Below, piece by piece: positions 8,773-19,046 of a stretch of 22,263 nucleotides of DNA. Below the pieces are notes generated by a model. The model saw only the letters and a program-made list of their open reading frames with translations. It made no database searches and was not told the DNA's origin. A program made the position numbers and the translations under genes. The DNA is from Paraglomus occultum (lineage: Eukaryota; Glomeromycota; Glomeromycetes; Paraglomerales; Paraglomeraceae). The stretch is taken from NCBI GenBank assembly GCA_910592205.1, contig CAJVPJ010000545.1:1-22263 (forward strand), in the 5' to 3' direction. Position 1 is the first letter of the stretch. Every line of letters starts with the position of its first letter.

Positions 8773-9640
8773 TTCAGAATTTATAACGAAATAAAAGAAA
8801 TCCGCTAATATGATCGCAAATAAGTATGATCTTACTTATCATTTAGTAAGAATAATATAATTATTCGTATGCTCGAAAATCTTGCCAAATAATTTGGTTA
8901 ATATATCCCGAAAGAAGCATGCCTCCGATTCGATGTTTATCCTAATTATAATTACTGTATGACAGAGATTTCAACTACCCTGAAAATTTCACTGAATTAT
9001 AAACTTAAATCTCACTATTACATACTATTACATATTAATATAGCGATAGATGTCCGTGAATTTTTGATGGTGGTGCAACACGATCAGCTGACCAATCCAA
9101 ATAGTCGAGTCGTAAAAAAAACACGTCAAACACTAGGAACACGATACATATCGTTATTACTGTGTTTATCTCACAAATCCTGCAATCAAGGTATTTTGAA
9201 GATACTTCTAACTTGATGTTAATATCGTCAATACTTAATCGCTCGATAAGGGTCTACCACGAAAAGGCTTCTCTTATCCCAACATGAAGGAGAAAGGCGG
9301 TATTTTCGCAGCAGTGAGGACAGATATTTGCGGGCGATGTTTACGAGTATGAGACAACTGAAATTGAAACGAAATCAAGTTCATGTTGGAAAGGAGCCAA
9401 ATAGCAAGGGCTCGTACACCAGTATTGTACTGATCAAATGACAAAGTATTCATGCTTTTATTGTAAGTATCGCTCAAGGATGTTTCTTTCGCGATAGTTC
9501 TTGATCATTTAGATTATCTCCTTTAAGTTTAGAAACAACTTTATCCAAGTCAATAACAAACAATTATGGAGGTTAATTTTGAAATGTTAAGTATATTGCA
9601 AATTAATAAATAACTAACGTTTGAATTCATCTACCATCTA
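8773..9640. other. Non-genic stretch, unresolved
   Basis: Small open frames occur on both strands (plus 8959-9216; minus 9274-9477), but none shows a known domain. The base composition near 9270-9430 is less AT-rich than its surroundings and could be an exon fragment. No gene is supported. Confidence 0.35.
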
Positions 9641-9704
9641 TATTTTGTTAACATTAAAGGCATAATCATACCATGGTCAGAATCCGAATAGTCAGAAGAG
9701 AAAC

Positions 9705-9730
9705 AGTAGAAGAAGAAGAAGAAGAAAAAC
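9705..9730. repeat. GAA trinucleotide microsatellite
   Basis: A tract of about six to seven AGA/GAA units lies at the left edge of the GC-richer stretch. Confidence 0.8.
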
Positions 9731-9779
9731 GGATTCAGCTTTTCAAGAATTACCCTAAAAGTCATAACGACAGTATTTG

Positions 9780-10210
9780 ACGCAAGCACCGAGTTTCGAA
9801 TACGAGAGTACCGTGCGGAGAGCTCTCGTAAACCGCGATCTCCGCGTACATAAAACGCAGGTGAGAATCTCCTGAATATTTGTAAAGTGATCATTATACC
9901 CAAAGGTGCGCTGCCACTAGGTGTAAATCGGAGAAATCGAAAGCATATCTTGCGAAAGTCACCTGTCGGTATCCAGTCCTGGCGTACGAGTGAACGGCCC
10001 GTTGTGAACGTTCAATCTCCGTTACCGTAAACGAAAGCGCGTTGTGGCCACAGCTATTTTGACTATTGATACAAATGCTTACTTTTTTAATGCGTAGTCC
10101 AACTTTGAGCAACATAATAATAAGCCCAGCCGCCGTTAAAACAGAGCCGCGGGAATGAGCCGCCGCCGCCGGAGCCGCGACGGTGACGATGATCGTACAT
10201 CCATGCCTAG
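9780..10210. other. GC-richer island with a GCC microsatellite, no gene resolved
   Basis: The stretch is clearly richer in G, C and CpG than the DNA on either side and includes a GCCGCCGCCGCCGG run at about 10159-10173. A minus-strand frame of 115 codons (9894-10241) spans much of it and includes a good 5' splice consensus (GTAAGC, complement of about 10078-10083), but no domain is recognisable and no full exon chain can be built. It could be a CpG-rich 5' region, a relic gene or an insertion. Confidence 0.3.
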
Positions 10211-10269
10211 ATAGTGTTTTATGGAACGTAGCGAAATACATTACGAGTTGTCATCAGTATTAAGAAACT

Positions 10270-11602
10270 ATGACCGAATGTGATAAACAAGAGATTTCGA
10301 CAAACGGTAATAATGACGACAACAGGTTACTGAACTGCCAATATACATTTCCTTTATATTTAATTAAGTTTCTAACAATTTTGTTTCTATTCTTTACTAA
10401 GGTCGCATCATCAAGATGGAGTCGCAGATGTTTGTCTTTCCGTCTGTAGAATAAACAACATGACTGATAGCGGGCGAATCGAATACGAAAGATTCGATTA
10501 TCCATTCACAATCTCTCGCTGAGCACTAATAGTGTATTAAGCCGTCATCACCAAACAGTAACAGCGTTGCGTTTAATAGTTGTTCATAAATATCTTAATA
10601 GAGACGTTCTTAATTTGACATTTGTAAATACAATTCCTGAGATTTCGAAATAAAATTATCAAATACACAGTGTAATTTACTGTAACGAAGATTGCTTATA
10701 ATAAAGTATTCTACTGATCTTTAACAGGATAATTTGCATAATATAGTATTCATTCGAGCATATAACAAAGTTCGTTATAGGAATTAACTGATCAGAATAA
10801 TTGATCTCAATCTTTTAACCGAATATCGCAAGTCACGTCCCAAAAAGGCCAAAGAACGGCCTGATTCAATTACAACGATGGAAACACCAGCACTTACCAC
10901 AAGACTTGTGACCGTATCGCCGGTAATTGAATGTTAGATGTAATTTTGGGTGCCAGCTGCCATACGGGTAAAAAATTGAATACATAGTGAAACTCGATAA
11001 GTCGGACACGACGGAGGCGGGCATGGCTGTCCGAGAGACCAATATGATAGCACAATTTTCTCTAACGTTATGAGACGTATTTGCTTTCGGATCATTCAAT
11101 AACATGGATTTGTTTAGATTACATAAAGAACGAAAAACGGCATTACTATTGCTTGTTTAAATAAATGACCATATTAGTTTGATTTTTAACAAATTAATTT
11201 GTTTTCTGCCGATTTTTCGTTTTGAAACTCTTAAATCCGACTATTTACTTGTTCTGTTCCAAATAATTACATAAAACTTGAATGTAATTTTATTAGATAT
11301 CGGTAGACTTCGTCGTCATTATCTGAAAAACAAATGATATCATCAATGAATATCCTACATTACAAGAACGTCTAAATTATCAAATGCAATAGTTCTTTTA
11401 CTTTATTGTCAGACGCACAATGCTCCATGAGAACGGCTGATACAAATAAATGGACACGAAAGATCGGTAAATATGTTTTACATGCATCTTTTTAGTACAA
11501 GCGAAACAGAATGTGATCCGACATTTGCAGTATGATCCTGACGCTGATGACGATCACATACAGTATGCTGTACAACCATATAAAATGCCAAAAAGTGTCT
11601 GA
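10270..11602 (+). other. Coding-like fragments, possible uncharacterised gene(s)
   Basis: Several pieces look coding on the plus strand. An ATG at 10270 leads through a plausible 76-bp intron (10326-10401) to a stop at 10520-10522, giving 58 residues. A basic, open piece at about 10833-10922 (SRPKKAKERPDS..) ends at GTAATT. Another open piece starts after an AG at 10987. A last piece, 11496-11602, follows a TTTTTAG acceptor, contains HLQYDPDADDDHIQYAVQPY and ends 137 bp before the ALG7 ATG. The reading phases of these pieces do not join, and the element at 10668-10790 lies among them. No family is recognised. They may be parts of an unknown gene, a decayed gene, or chance. Confidence 0.25.
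10668..10790. mobile_element. Degenerate 123-bp pogo-like MITE
   Basis: The ends are CAGTGTAATT..CTGTAACGAA (left) and the inverse complement of CAGTTAATTC.CTATAACGAA (right), resembling the termini of the element at 8586-8770. The flanking TA duplication is no longer clear. It is probably an older, shorter relative and has no coding content. Confidence 0.5.
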
Positions 11603-11739
11603 ATCATTGACTATACCTGGGGCATTAATTAGATTCCTTAAAGTTCATTGGATGGTCAGTCAATTCATTTCCTTATACTGACGATCAAAGAGTGTTAAAT
11701 CCCAGAAATGTACTTTCTCTCCTTGTTGTCATCTTCGCT

Positions 11740-13383
11740 ATGCTGTCACTCACAGCATTCTTAACGGTCGCGTCTACAATTATTGTCGCTCTAGTAATTA
11801 TATTCAACACGGTGCATGATCCGCTAACAGCATCAATTGGATTCGGCATACTTGGTGGATCAACAACATGGCTTATCATCCCAATGTTAACGGAAAGCTT
11901 TCTGAACGCCAAGAGAACCGGTCGAGATGCGCACAAACTGACTAAACCAATACTGTATGTTAATTTATTCATATTTGTATATACATGATGGTTCAGAACC
12001 ATGGATCATGCTATTACCATACGTCATATCATTCAGCGTTTAATGACTTTTGTTTGTTGTCACTATTATTTAGCCCTGAGAGCATGGGTGTTATTGCCGC
12101 AACGGTTTACTTGATCTGCCTCTTTCTGTTTATCCCTTTTCCATTCATGGATTACTTTACAGGCCAGCATATTCTCTCTCGTAAAGAACCGTTTCATACT
12201 CCTACGTTTCCCCATAACAAACTTGGTGAATTCCTGTCCGCTTTGCTGTCACTTCAGTCGATGATTCTGCTTGGATTTGCTGACGATGTGTTTGACATAC
12301 GATGGAGATATAAATTACTTTTACCGACGATAGCATCGGTTCCAATATTGATCAATTACTATGTCGGATCTGGTGAAACGCATATTAGTGTACCGATTCC
12401 ATTGCGGTTTATATTTGGCCAAATTCTAGACTTGGGTAACGTATTTCGTCTTTTATCATGAAAATGCTTGTAAGATCGTGCGAAATAACCGCATCTTTTG
12501 TGTTTCACAGGTCCACTATATTATGTATATATGGGGATGATGGCAGTATTCTGTACAAATTCAATCAATATTATGGCTGGCATCAACGGCGTGGAAGTCG
12601 GTCAATCGCTGGTGATTGCTACCTCCATTGCAGCTAACGATTTACTATTCCTCAACGCTTTTGATCAAACCGTTGAGACACATTTGTTCTCATTGTTTTT
12701 TCTCATTCCCTTCATCGGTGTCACAATTGGTCTAATGATACATAACTGGTCGGTATTATGTCTTTACGATTCGTGTATGCTATCTGCAAAACGATTGATT
12801 GATTTATATTGCTTTTAGGTTCCCGGCGCGCGTATTTGTCGGTGATACATATTGTTACTTTGCCGGAATGACCTTTGCCGTCGTGAGCGTATTGGGACAC
12901 TTTAGCAAGACGCTATTGTTATTCTTTATACCGCAAATATTTAATTTCATATATTCGGCCCCACAATTATTCAAGCTTGTCGATTGTCCGCGACATAGGA
13001 TGCCAGAGTAAGTGGATCGATTACAAAGTGCTTGGTCGTTGGGGAGCGATTAATCAATGTTCTACTAATTGCTGTTCATATTTAGCTTCAACCCGCGTAC
13101 AAACAAACTGGAATATAGTACAGTTCGATTGGAACAACCGCTAAGTCCTGTATCCAGTATCGTTATCAAGTTATTCACTTTGTTGCGTCTTGTAGAGATT
13201 AAACATGAGAAAGAAGAAATAGTCGTTAACAATTTCACATTGTTGAATTTAATACTTTTAAAATTTGGTCCTATGCATGAACGAACGTTGGTATTAACGA
13301 TAATGGGAATACAGATAATGTGTAGTTGTATTGCATTTGTGATTAGGCATCGATTAGTCCACCTGCTTTACGAAGGGCTTTAG
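11740..13383 (+). CDS. ALG7: UDP-GlcNAc:dolichyl-phosphate GlcNAc-1-P transferase
   Basis: Five exons (11740-11954, 12074-12435, 12511-12748, 12819-13007, 13086-13383) join in phase to encode 433 residues; introns are 119, 75, 70 and 78 bp, all GT..AG (the third donor, GTCGGT, is weak). The product resembles yeast Alg7 (448 aa) and human DPAGT1 (408 aa). It transfers GlcNAc-1-phosphate from UDP-GlcNAc to dolichyl phosphate on the ER membrane, the first committed step of N-glycosylation and the target of tunicamycin. Diagnostic motifs are [16 protein letters not shown] with the acidic pair near residues 142-143, [20 protein letters not shown], and [13 protein letters not shown]. About ten hydrophobic segments fit a polytopic ER protein. 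The start at 11740 gives an N-terminus close in length to yeast; an earlier non-ATG extension is open but not needed. No lesion is seen. Confidence 0.93.
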
Positions 13384-13497
13384 CTCGCCTGGCGCGTTAA
13401 ATATAAAAGGCATCATTGATCAAGTTTCTGGGAACAGCCTTTGTCATATGTCGAAGAACTGGTAAGATATCGATGGCCTAAAGCCGTTGAAACTTTT

Positions 13498-13503
13498 AAT
13501 AAA
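13498..13503 (+). terminator. Candidate poly(A) signal for ALG7
   Basis: AATAAA lies 115 nt after the ALG7 stop, just before the 3' end of the convergent BTB-TLDc gene. The intergenic space is only 122 bp, so the two 3' UTRs probably overlap. Confidence 0.4.
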
Positions 13504-13505
13504 AA

Positions 13506-15026
13506 TCAATTCTCTCTTTTTACAACTTGAAATACTTCATAGTCCATTATTGCAAACCAATTTCTACCATTTCTAATTGATATAGAATAAGATTCTTTTT
13601 TCGTCGAACAAAACGGCTTTTTGCCGTCAAAATACAAATCCGCCCCATTATAACCGAAGCACGGACCAGAATCGGCAGTAAAGAATATAGCATGATTCGC
13701 TTGCTGTACGGGACTATATTTAGCATCACGTAACCCGCTCCCATGAAACGCAAATAGAAAACTATCTGAGCAATTTCCGTAATACTCGTTACGAGGCGAT
13801 TTCCAATCTAACGGACAATATCCACCGACTATTTCATCACTATTTTTTATCTTTGCTACGACAATAGTTGGTCCTTTATTATCACAAGTACGGTGAAAAA
13901 TCGTTGGTGTAAATCCGTCCAAGCTTCCGGATAACAGCAACTCGAAATCACAAAATGGATCCACATGGAATGAATTGCGTGAACTAGATGGCGCTTGCTG
14001 TCGAATGTGATGCGCAATCCAACGCGCCTGCTCCTTGTTTATTAATATCGAATTGATAATAGGGAAGCGAATCCTTGGCCTTGGTAGCTTGCGGTTTTGA
14101 TTACTCCCATTAGATGAGTAAAACTGCTTCAACGCTCTGTACAGTGATTCTGGGAGAAGTTTCTCCATAATCGGTTCTCTTTCCGCAAAGTTGGTTTGTT
14201 TCATGTAGAACAACCTCAGATGGGGAACCATTTCTGCTATCATGTCTTTTAATGTTGCAATATCATCTGCACTCCAATTCTTCGAGTCTGCGGAGACGTT
14301 TGCTTGGGCTATCGTCCAATTAAGAATACAGTCCCATATATCTGCTTCGTCCATGTCAAGCCTATCTTTTTCCAATTGTTTAATCAAGAGATCCTTGTTG
14401 CATTTGAGAAAATCATTTGACAAAAGCACAGTTTCTGGACTTTCTTCGATTATTGCTAGACAGCGTTTCTCCAATACATCGAATCCCTCATTTTGGGCTG
14501 CGATCATAGTTGATATGATGTGTTTTTCGAGTAGGCAAGACAACTCTTCGGAAATAATTCTTAATAATGCGTCGACAAGCTTCTTTAATGCAAATTTGTT
14601 CGCTATCTTTAAGACTTCCAGTAATTCAAAATATTGATGTCTAGACGGTGATAGTTTCCCTATGTACATATACCTAGAACAAAAGGTGGGGGGGTCAGTT
14701 CAATTTTCGTTGACTATAATAATAGTCATTATAATGATCATTTAATACCTGAGAATGCTTTTAAACGCAATTGGAGACAAGTCTTCGTAATACATAGTGA
14801 ATGCTCCGATTCTTGTAGAAGTTTCTCCTTGCTCTTGCGTTTTTGAAGTTTGAACGTCGTCGGAAAATGACTGGTCGAAGTATGAAGAACGTTTACATAG
14901 CACTTGCAAATGTACCCGAAAGACTGTCAAATCATTTCCTTTCCCAACGTGTATATGGATATCAGAATGTTTATCGTTGTTATATAGGTGGCTATAGTCA
15001 GGAATAAGATAGTGATCGATTGGCAT
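13506..15026 (-). CDS. BTB-BACK-TLDc domain protein
   Basis: Two exons (complement 14749-15026 and 13506-14673) flank a 75-bp GT..AG intron and encode 481 residues. The splice joins FKSIL-R-YMYIGKLS, restoring the continuous BTB helix expected there, which supports both sites. The BTB/POZ domain spans about 20-125 (SDIHIHVGKG, FRVHLQVLCKRSSYFD), BACK about 135-240, and TLDc about 299-477 (FELLLSGSLDGFTPTIFH, IVGGYCPLDW, SFLFAFH, GPCFGYNGADLYF). BTB-BACK proteins often act as Cullin-3 ubiquitin-ligase adaptors. TLDc domains are linked to oxidative-stress protection and V-ATPase regulation in animals and yeast. This combination is a large family in Rhizophagus; the target of this member is unknown. 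The frame is intact. It is divergent from the Argonaute gene and convergent with ALG7. Confidence 0.92.
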
Positions 15027-15782
15027 TTTTTGATTAAAAAAGTTGGAAGATGGTAAGGTGGAAAGTAGATTAATTAATACCCGTAAATGTTTCAGTCACG
15101 TGAAATGCCTGTTTTTGCTCCAAAATAGGAGAACACAGTGGGTTGCAAAACTGCGGATTTGGTGTAAATAATCGGCAGCGAAGAAGGCGTGAGTCAATGT
15201 ATAACCTGATAAATGGACAAACTACGGATTGAATACAAATTTCTACATCTTTATTTGCAACACTATTAAACATGTTCGTGTGACATAGATGTTTGCTGAA
15301 CACCATAACTATTGATACCGGCTTTATGACTTTGGCGCAAATCGAGTCTATTATACATCGGAATATAACACTATTTACTATGCGTGCAACTCAACTCAAG
15401 TGGGACTAATTCATACTGCGAAAGTTACTAAGATCAATGAAACCATGTCGCTGCGCCTTTATGAAATAGGCGCAGCTTAAGAAACAGGTTATTTCCAAAA
15501 AGGAGTAACAGTGGAAGTCGTTTTTGGCGTAACACTTGATAACATCCTGTTAATTTTTCAGAACCATAGATTCATGGAAGAATCACGCTGCACACCGCCA
15601 AACAGGTTTCATACTGCGTTGTGTTTCATATTCCTTAATATATATACGATATGGTCTTCCGCATTATTTATCAAAAACCTAGATTGACACTGAAAATAAG
15701 TTTTACATAGCAGCGCGTTCCAGAATATCATGTACCTTATATATTCCTTCAACAACAGTCTTACATCAAACTAGCGCTATAA
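15027..15782. promoter_or_regulatory. Shared upstream region of BTB-TLDc and Argonaute
   Basis: This 756-bp space separates two divergent start codons and contains no supported gene; a 78-codon minus-strand frame at 15070-15306 has no recognisable features. TTATATATT at 15738-15746 is a candidate TATA element for the Argonaute gene, about 40 bp before its ATG. The hairpin at 15450-15476 lies in the middle. Confidence 0.45.
15450..15476. repeat. Perfect 9-bp inverted repeat (hairpin)
   Basis: GCTGCGCCT (15450-15458) and AGGCGCAGC (15468-15476) are exact inverse complements around a 9-nt loop. The GC-rich stem stands out in AT-rich DNA. It could be a palindromic protein-binding site, an RNA structure in a leader, or a repeat relic. 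Confidence 0.8.
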
Positions 15783-18586
15783 ATGGCCTCTAAGAATGCG
15801 ACACCGATAATTCCCTGCCAACGCCCCGGCTACGGTGATGAAGGAAATGGCTCAAGAAAGAAGACTGAGGTTTTGACAAACAGATTCGAAATGCAGATGA
15901 AAAATACAATATACTATCAATACATAGTCGAATTCTATAGGCTCTCACGTAATGAGGATGAAAGTGATCGCAGAGATCTTCTTACTGGTGAGTCCGGCAC
16001 CAAGAAAGAGCTCCGACGGCGCATTTTTAATGCTTTCCAAACACGCCACCAGTCAATTATTTTCCAACACGTTGGCGTTGCATATGATGGCGGCAGTATT
16101 GCTTATACAACCTACAAGCTAATTCTTGGAGAAAACGGTCAAATGGGCGAACTCATTGAGTTGAATGATGATCATAATCATGCTGGTAAACCGAATGAGT
16201 ACTATATACATCTAAAAGATCATGACAACGAGCCGGAAATCTCGCTTGATGATTTGAAGGCCGTTTTAACGAGCAGTAACTTTGAATGGGACTTTTTCAA
16301 TAACCAAGGCTTGAAAATGATCAATGCCTTTTTACATCACAATCCTGCTCTCTTATATACTCAATATGGCGAATCAATATTTGACCGTGGGACTAGAAAA
16401 TCGCTTGGAGGTGGCGTGGAGTTGTGGCAGGGACTCTTTTCAAGTGCTCGTTTGGGCGATAGTAAGTCGATAATTTATGTGACAAAAGCAGCATTATCCC
16501 TTTTCCCTATTGACCTATTTCATTATTATGATTAAATATTATAGGCAAAGTCTATTTGAATGTGAATGTGAATCATATGACTGCTTATGAGCCGATTGAC
16601 TTGGGAAATTGGATTTGCAAATTTATTGGTAAAGAGACGCTGCCGGATAAATTTAACCGACGAACACTTGACAGTATAAACAGCGTCATAAAGGATATCA
16701 AAGTCAAACCTCGCCATCGCCCGGAATGTAAGACCAAATACATCGTCTGTAAACTGCATAATAAAAATGCGCACCAGGCTAAGTTTACCGACAAAGATGG
16801 AAAGCAAATAAGTGTCGCCGAGCATTTTAAGAATGCGTATGGTGTAACATTGACTACAGACCATTTAATCGAAACTAGCAAAGGAAGGTTCTACTTCCGA
16901 TTGAATACTGTGAGATCATTGAGGTACATACATAATCCATACGCGCACGCGTGTGTGTATGGTTGATGACATGATATAGAATTGATGAGTGGACGATGAA
17001 GGTAAAAATTAAAATCTTTATTCTTCAACTAGGGACAGCGATATCAAGAAAAGTATTTGACCGGCAAACAACGCGCTCAAATGATCAAAATAACAGCCAA
17101 ACGTCCCGATGCAAGCAAAAAGCTCATTCTGGACGGCATCAAGAATATACTGTTACTTAAACAAGGAGGTCTATTCGAAAAAGCCGGTTTTACTGTCGAT
17201 ATGGAAATGGCTCTCGTACCAGCCCATTTCAAAGAAATACCAGAACTCACCTTCTCCTCACCTTCTAACAATCCTAAGAGTGTCAAACCGGATGAGCGTG
17301 ATGCTACATGGAAATTGAATGATGTGAAATTCATCAAAGGGGGCGAGAACCTGCAGACGTTGTTCGCCATTTCGTTTTTGCCGAAAACTTTCTCTCACTC
17401 AGTCCAGAAATTCCTTCACAGATTAGGCGAACAAGCTAGAAAGTTGGGCATGGAAATCTCAACAGAAGCTCCACAAGTCGTGTGTGTCCAATGGGACAAT
17501 TATAATCATGATCAGGCTCATGAAGAAATTTCCAGAATCTTGAAAGATAAGAGATCTAAGAGCTGTTTGCCCCAACTTGTTTTTTACATTCTCGAAGATA
17601 AAAAAAGGTTTTCCCAAGTAAGCACCGACCAATATAATCTTGTCAAGGTAATCAATGATACCGAAGTCGGTATTTTATCCCAATGCATCCAGCCTCCCCA
17701 TATCAAAGAAATTAAGACGGCGTACCTCTCGAATGTCGCCTTAAAACTTAACCTGAAACTCAATGGCATAAATTACACTATGAACCTGCCTCGGATAAAA
17801 GAAAAGCTAACGATGTTTCTCGGAGCCGACGTCACTCATCCACCACCGGGGTCAAAGGGAATTCCATCGATTGCAGCAGTTGTCGGATCCGTTGATGAAT
17901 TTGCCGTTCAATACGTAGAGAGACATCGAGAACAGCATAAAGAACCGAAGAACAGCCAGAAAACCGGTCGCGGTAAAGAAGAAATCGACGACATGGGTGA
18001 TTTGCTATATGAAATTCTATGTGAATTCAAAGCTGTCCGCAAGTCGTTTCCGGAAAGCCTTATAATGTGCAGAGACGGTATCAGCGAAAGCCAATTCCAA
18101 TCTTTGGCATTGGAAAGGGAACTCCCTTCTATAAAAGCGGCATGCCATAAAGTGGATCCGGAATATAACCCGTCGATTACCTATATCGTCGCTTGCAAAA
18201 GACATCAGACAAGATTCTATCCTAAGCAGCCGGAAGATGGTGACAAAAACAAAAACGTAAAACCCGGATTGACCGTTGAACGTGACATCACTCACCCGCA
18301 GTTTTTTGATTTTTATATCAATTCACATTCGAGTCTTCAAGGAACTTCACGTTCTTGTCGTTATTGTGTACTCTACGATGAGAATGGGTTTGCAGCAGAT
18401 GAGATTCAGGACCTTTTGAATAAGCTGTGTTTTAATTTCCAAAGAACACCGAGAGCCGTCTCCATTCCTGCGCCAACTTATTATGCACATTGCGCCGCGA
18501 AGAGAGCGCGATCACATATGGTCGACGGACAACTGCGTATGACCCAGTCGGATTTGACAAGTCGATATCCCATGTATTACGTCTAA
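15783..18586 (+). CDS. Argonaute, interrupted by a one-base frameshift in PAZ
   Basis: Three exons (15783-16461, 16545-16923, 17033-18586) with 83- and 109-bp introns cover a full eukaryotic Argonaute of about 870 residues, the RNA-guided effector of silencing. The N domain and linker are in exon 1 and PAZ mostly in exon 2. Exon 3 carries MID (Y.LVK.., LSQCIQ and the IKTAYLSNVALKLN block, matching the 5'-phosphate pocket residues) and PIWI. The PIWI catalytic residues are present: Asp in FLGADVTHP, a candidate Glu finger after VERHRE, Asp in MCRDGISE, and His in PAPTYYAH. GTSR and the YPMYYV end are also typical. Near 16890 the frame shifts: after GRFY the conserved LPIEYCEIIE lies one frame over (16894-16923), then joins GQRYQEKYL in phase. 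One missing base there breaks the protein unless it is a sequence error. The start ATG has a good context. Confidence 0.9.
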
Positions 18587-19046
18587 GGTAAAAGAATTAG
18601 ATATCCCTCCTCTTATTCAATTAAAAGTAAAAAAAGACGAAAAAAGAAAAAAAGAAACAAAAACATCTATTAGCACGCCGTTTATTATTGAAACTGGTAT
18701 ATAAATTATTCGTATTTTTCCTACCTTATATTTATTCAATATGTAATAACATCAACATAACAAATAAAGGAAAGTTATGTTTTAAATATTCTCAAAACAC
18801 GTCCTTCACGAGTTTTCACTTGTACTGCATTATTATTCGTCCTTCAAACATGTAAGGCAATATCAATATCTGTATTCCAAGGAATCATAACAACTTTTGA
18901 GGAACCCACGATCTTATATGTCGTGGCGAGATACAAAGCGGGAGTGAGTAGTGGGAATGGAGTGGGAATGTAATGGGAATGGAGTGCGAATGTACTACAT
19001 TTTGATTTAACTGTGAATGATCGTCACACATAGTCTTGTCATAGTC
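18587..19046. other. Argonaute 3' region and kinase 5' region
   Basis: After the Argonaute stop comes a purine-rich A/G tract (about 18625-18665). AATAAA at 18763-18768 is a candidate poly(A) signal for Argonaute. The right end holds the 11-bp tandem repeat just before the kinase gene. No other gene is seen. Confidence 0.45.
18950..18993. repeat. Four tandem copies of an 11-bp unit upstream of the kinase-LRR gene
   Basis: The units are AGTGGGAATGG, AGTGGGAATGT, AATGGGAATGG and AGTGCGAATGT, directly adjacent. The array ends about 53 bp before the likely ATG (19047), so it lies in the promoter or 5' leader. Confidence 0.85.

Noticed and set aside
9894-10241. Minus-strand 115-codon Ala-rich frame in the GC-rich island
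   Set aside because: GC-rich DNA lengthens chance frames; no domain and no consistent exon chain.
11467-11495. 29-nt GT..AG intron joining 11413-11466 to 11496-11602
   Set aside because: The phases match, but 29 nt is shorter than the introns seen in this window (69 bp or more) and below the usual minimum for fungi.
15070-15306. Minus-strand 78-codon frame between BTB-TLDc and Argonaute
   Set aside because: No recognisable domain, low-complexity composition, and it lies in the shared upstream region.
16924-17032. Possibility that splicing alone repairs the Argonaute frame
   Set aside because: The shifted block LPIEYCEIIE abuts the GTACAT donor and is conserved, so it must be coding; the only alternative intron through the site (GT at about 16888) would be under 40 nt or would delete the conserved block.
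18950-18993. CRISPR-like or minisatellite origin for the 11-bp repeats
   Set aside because: The units are directly adjacent without spacers, and the organism is eukaryotic; a simple tandem repeat explains it.
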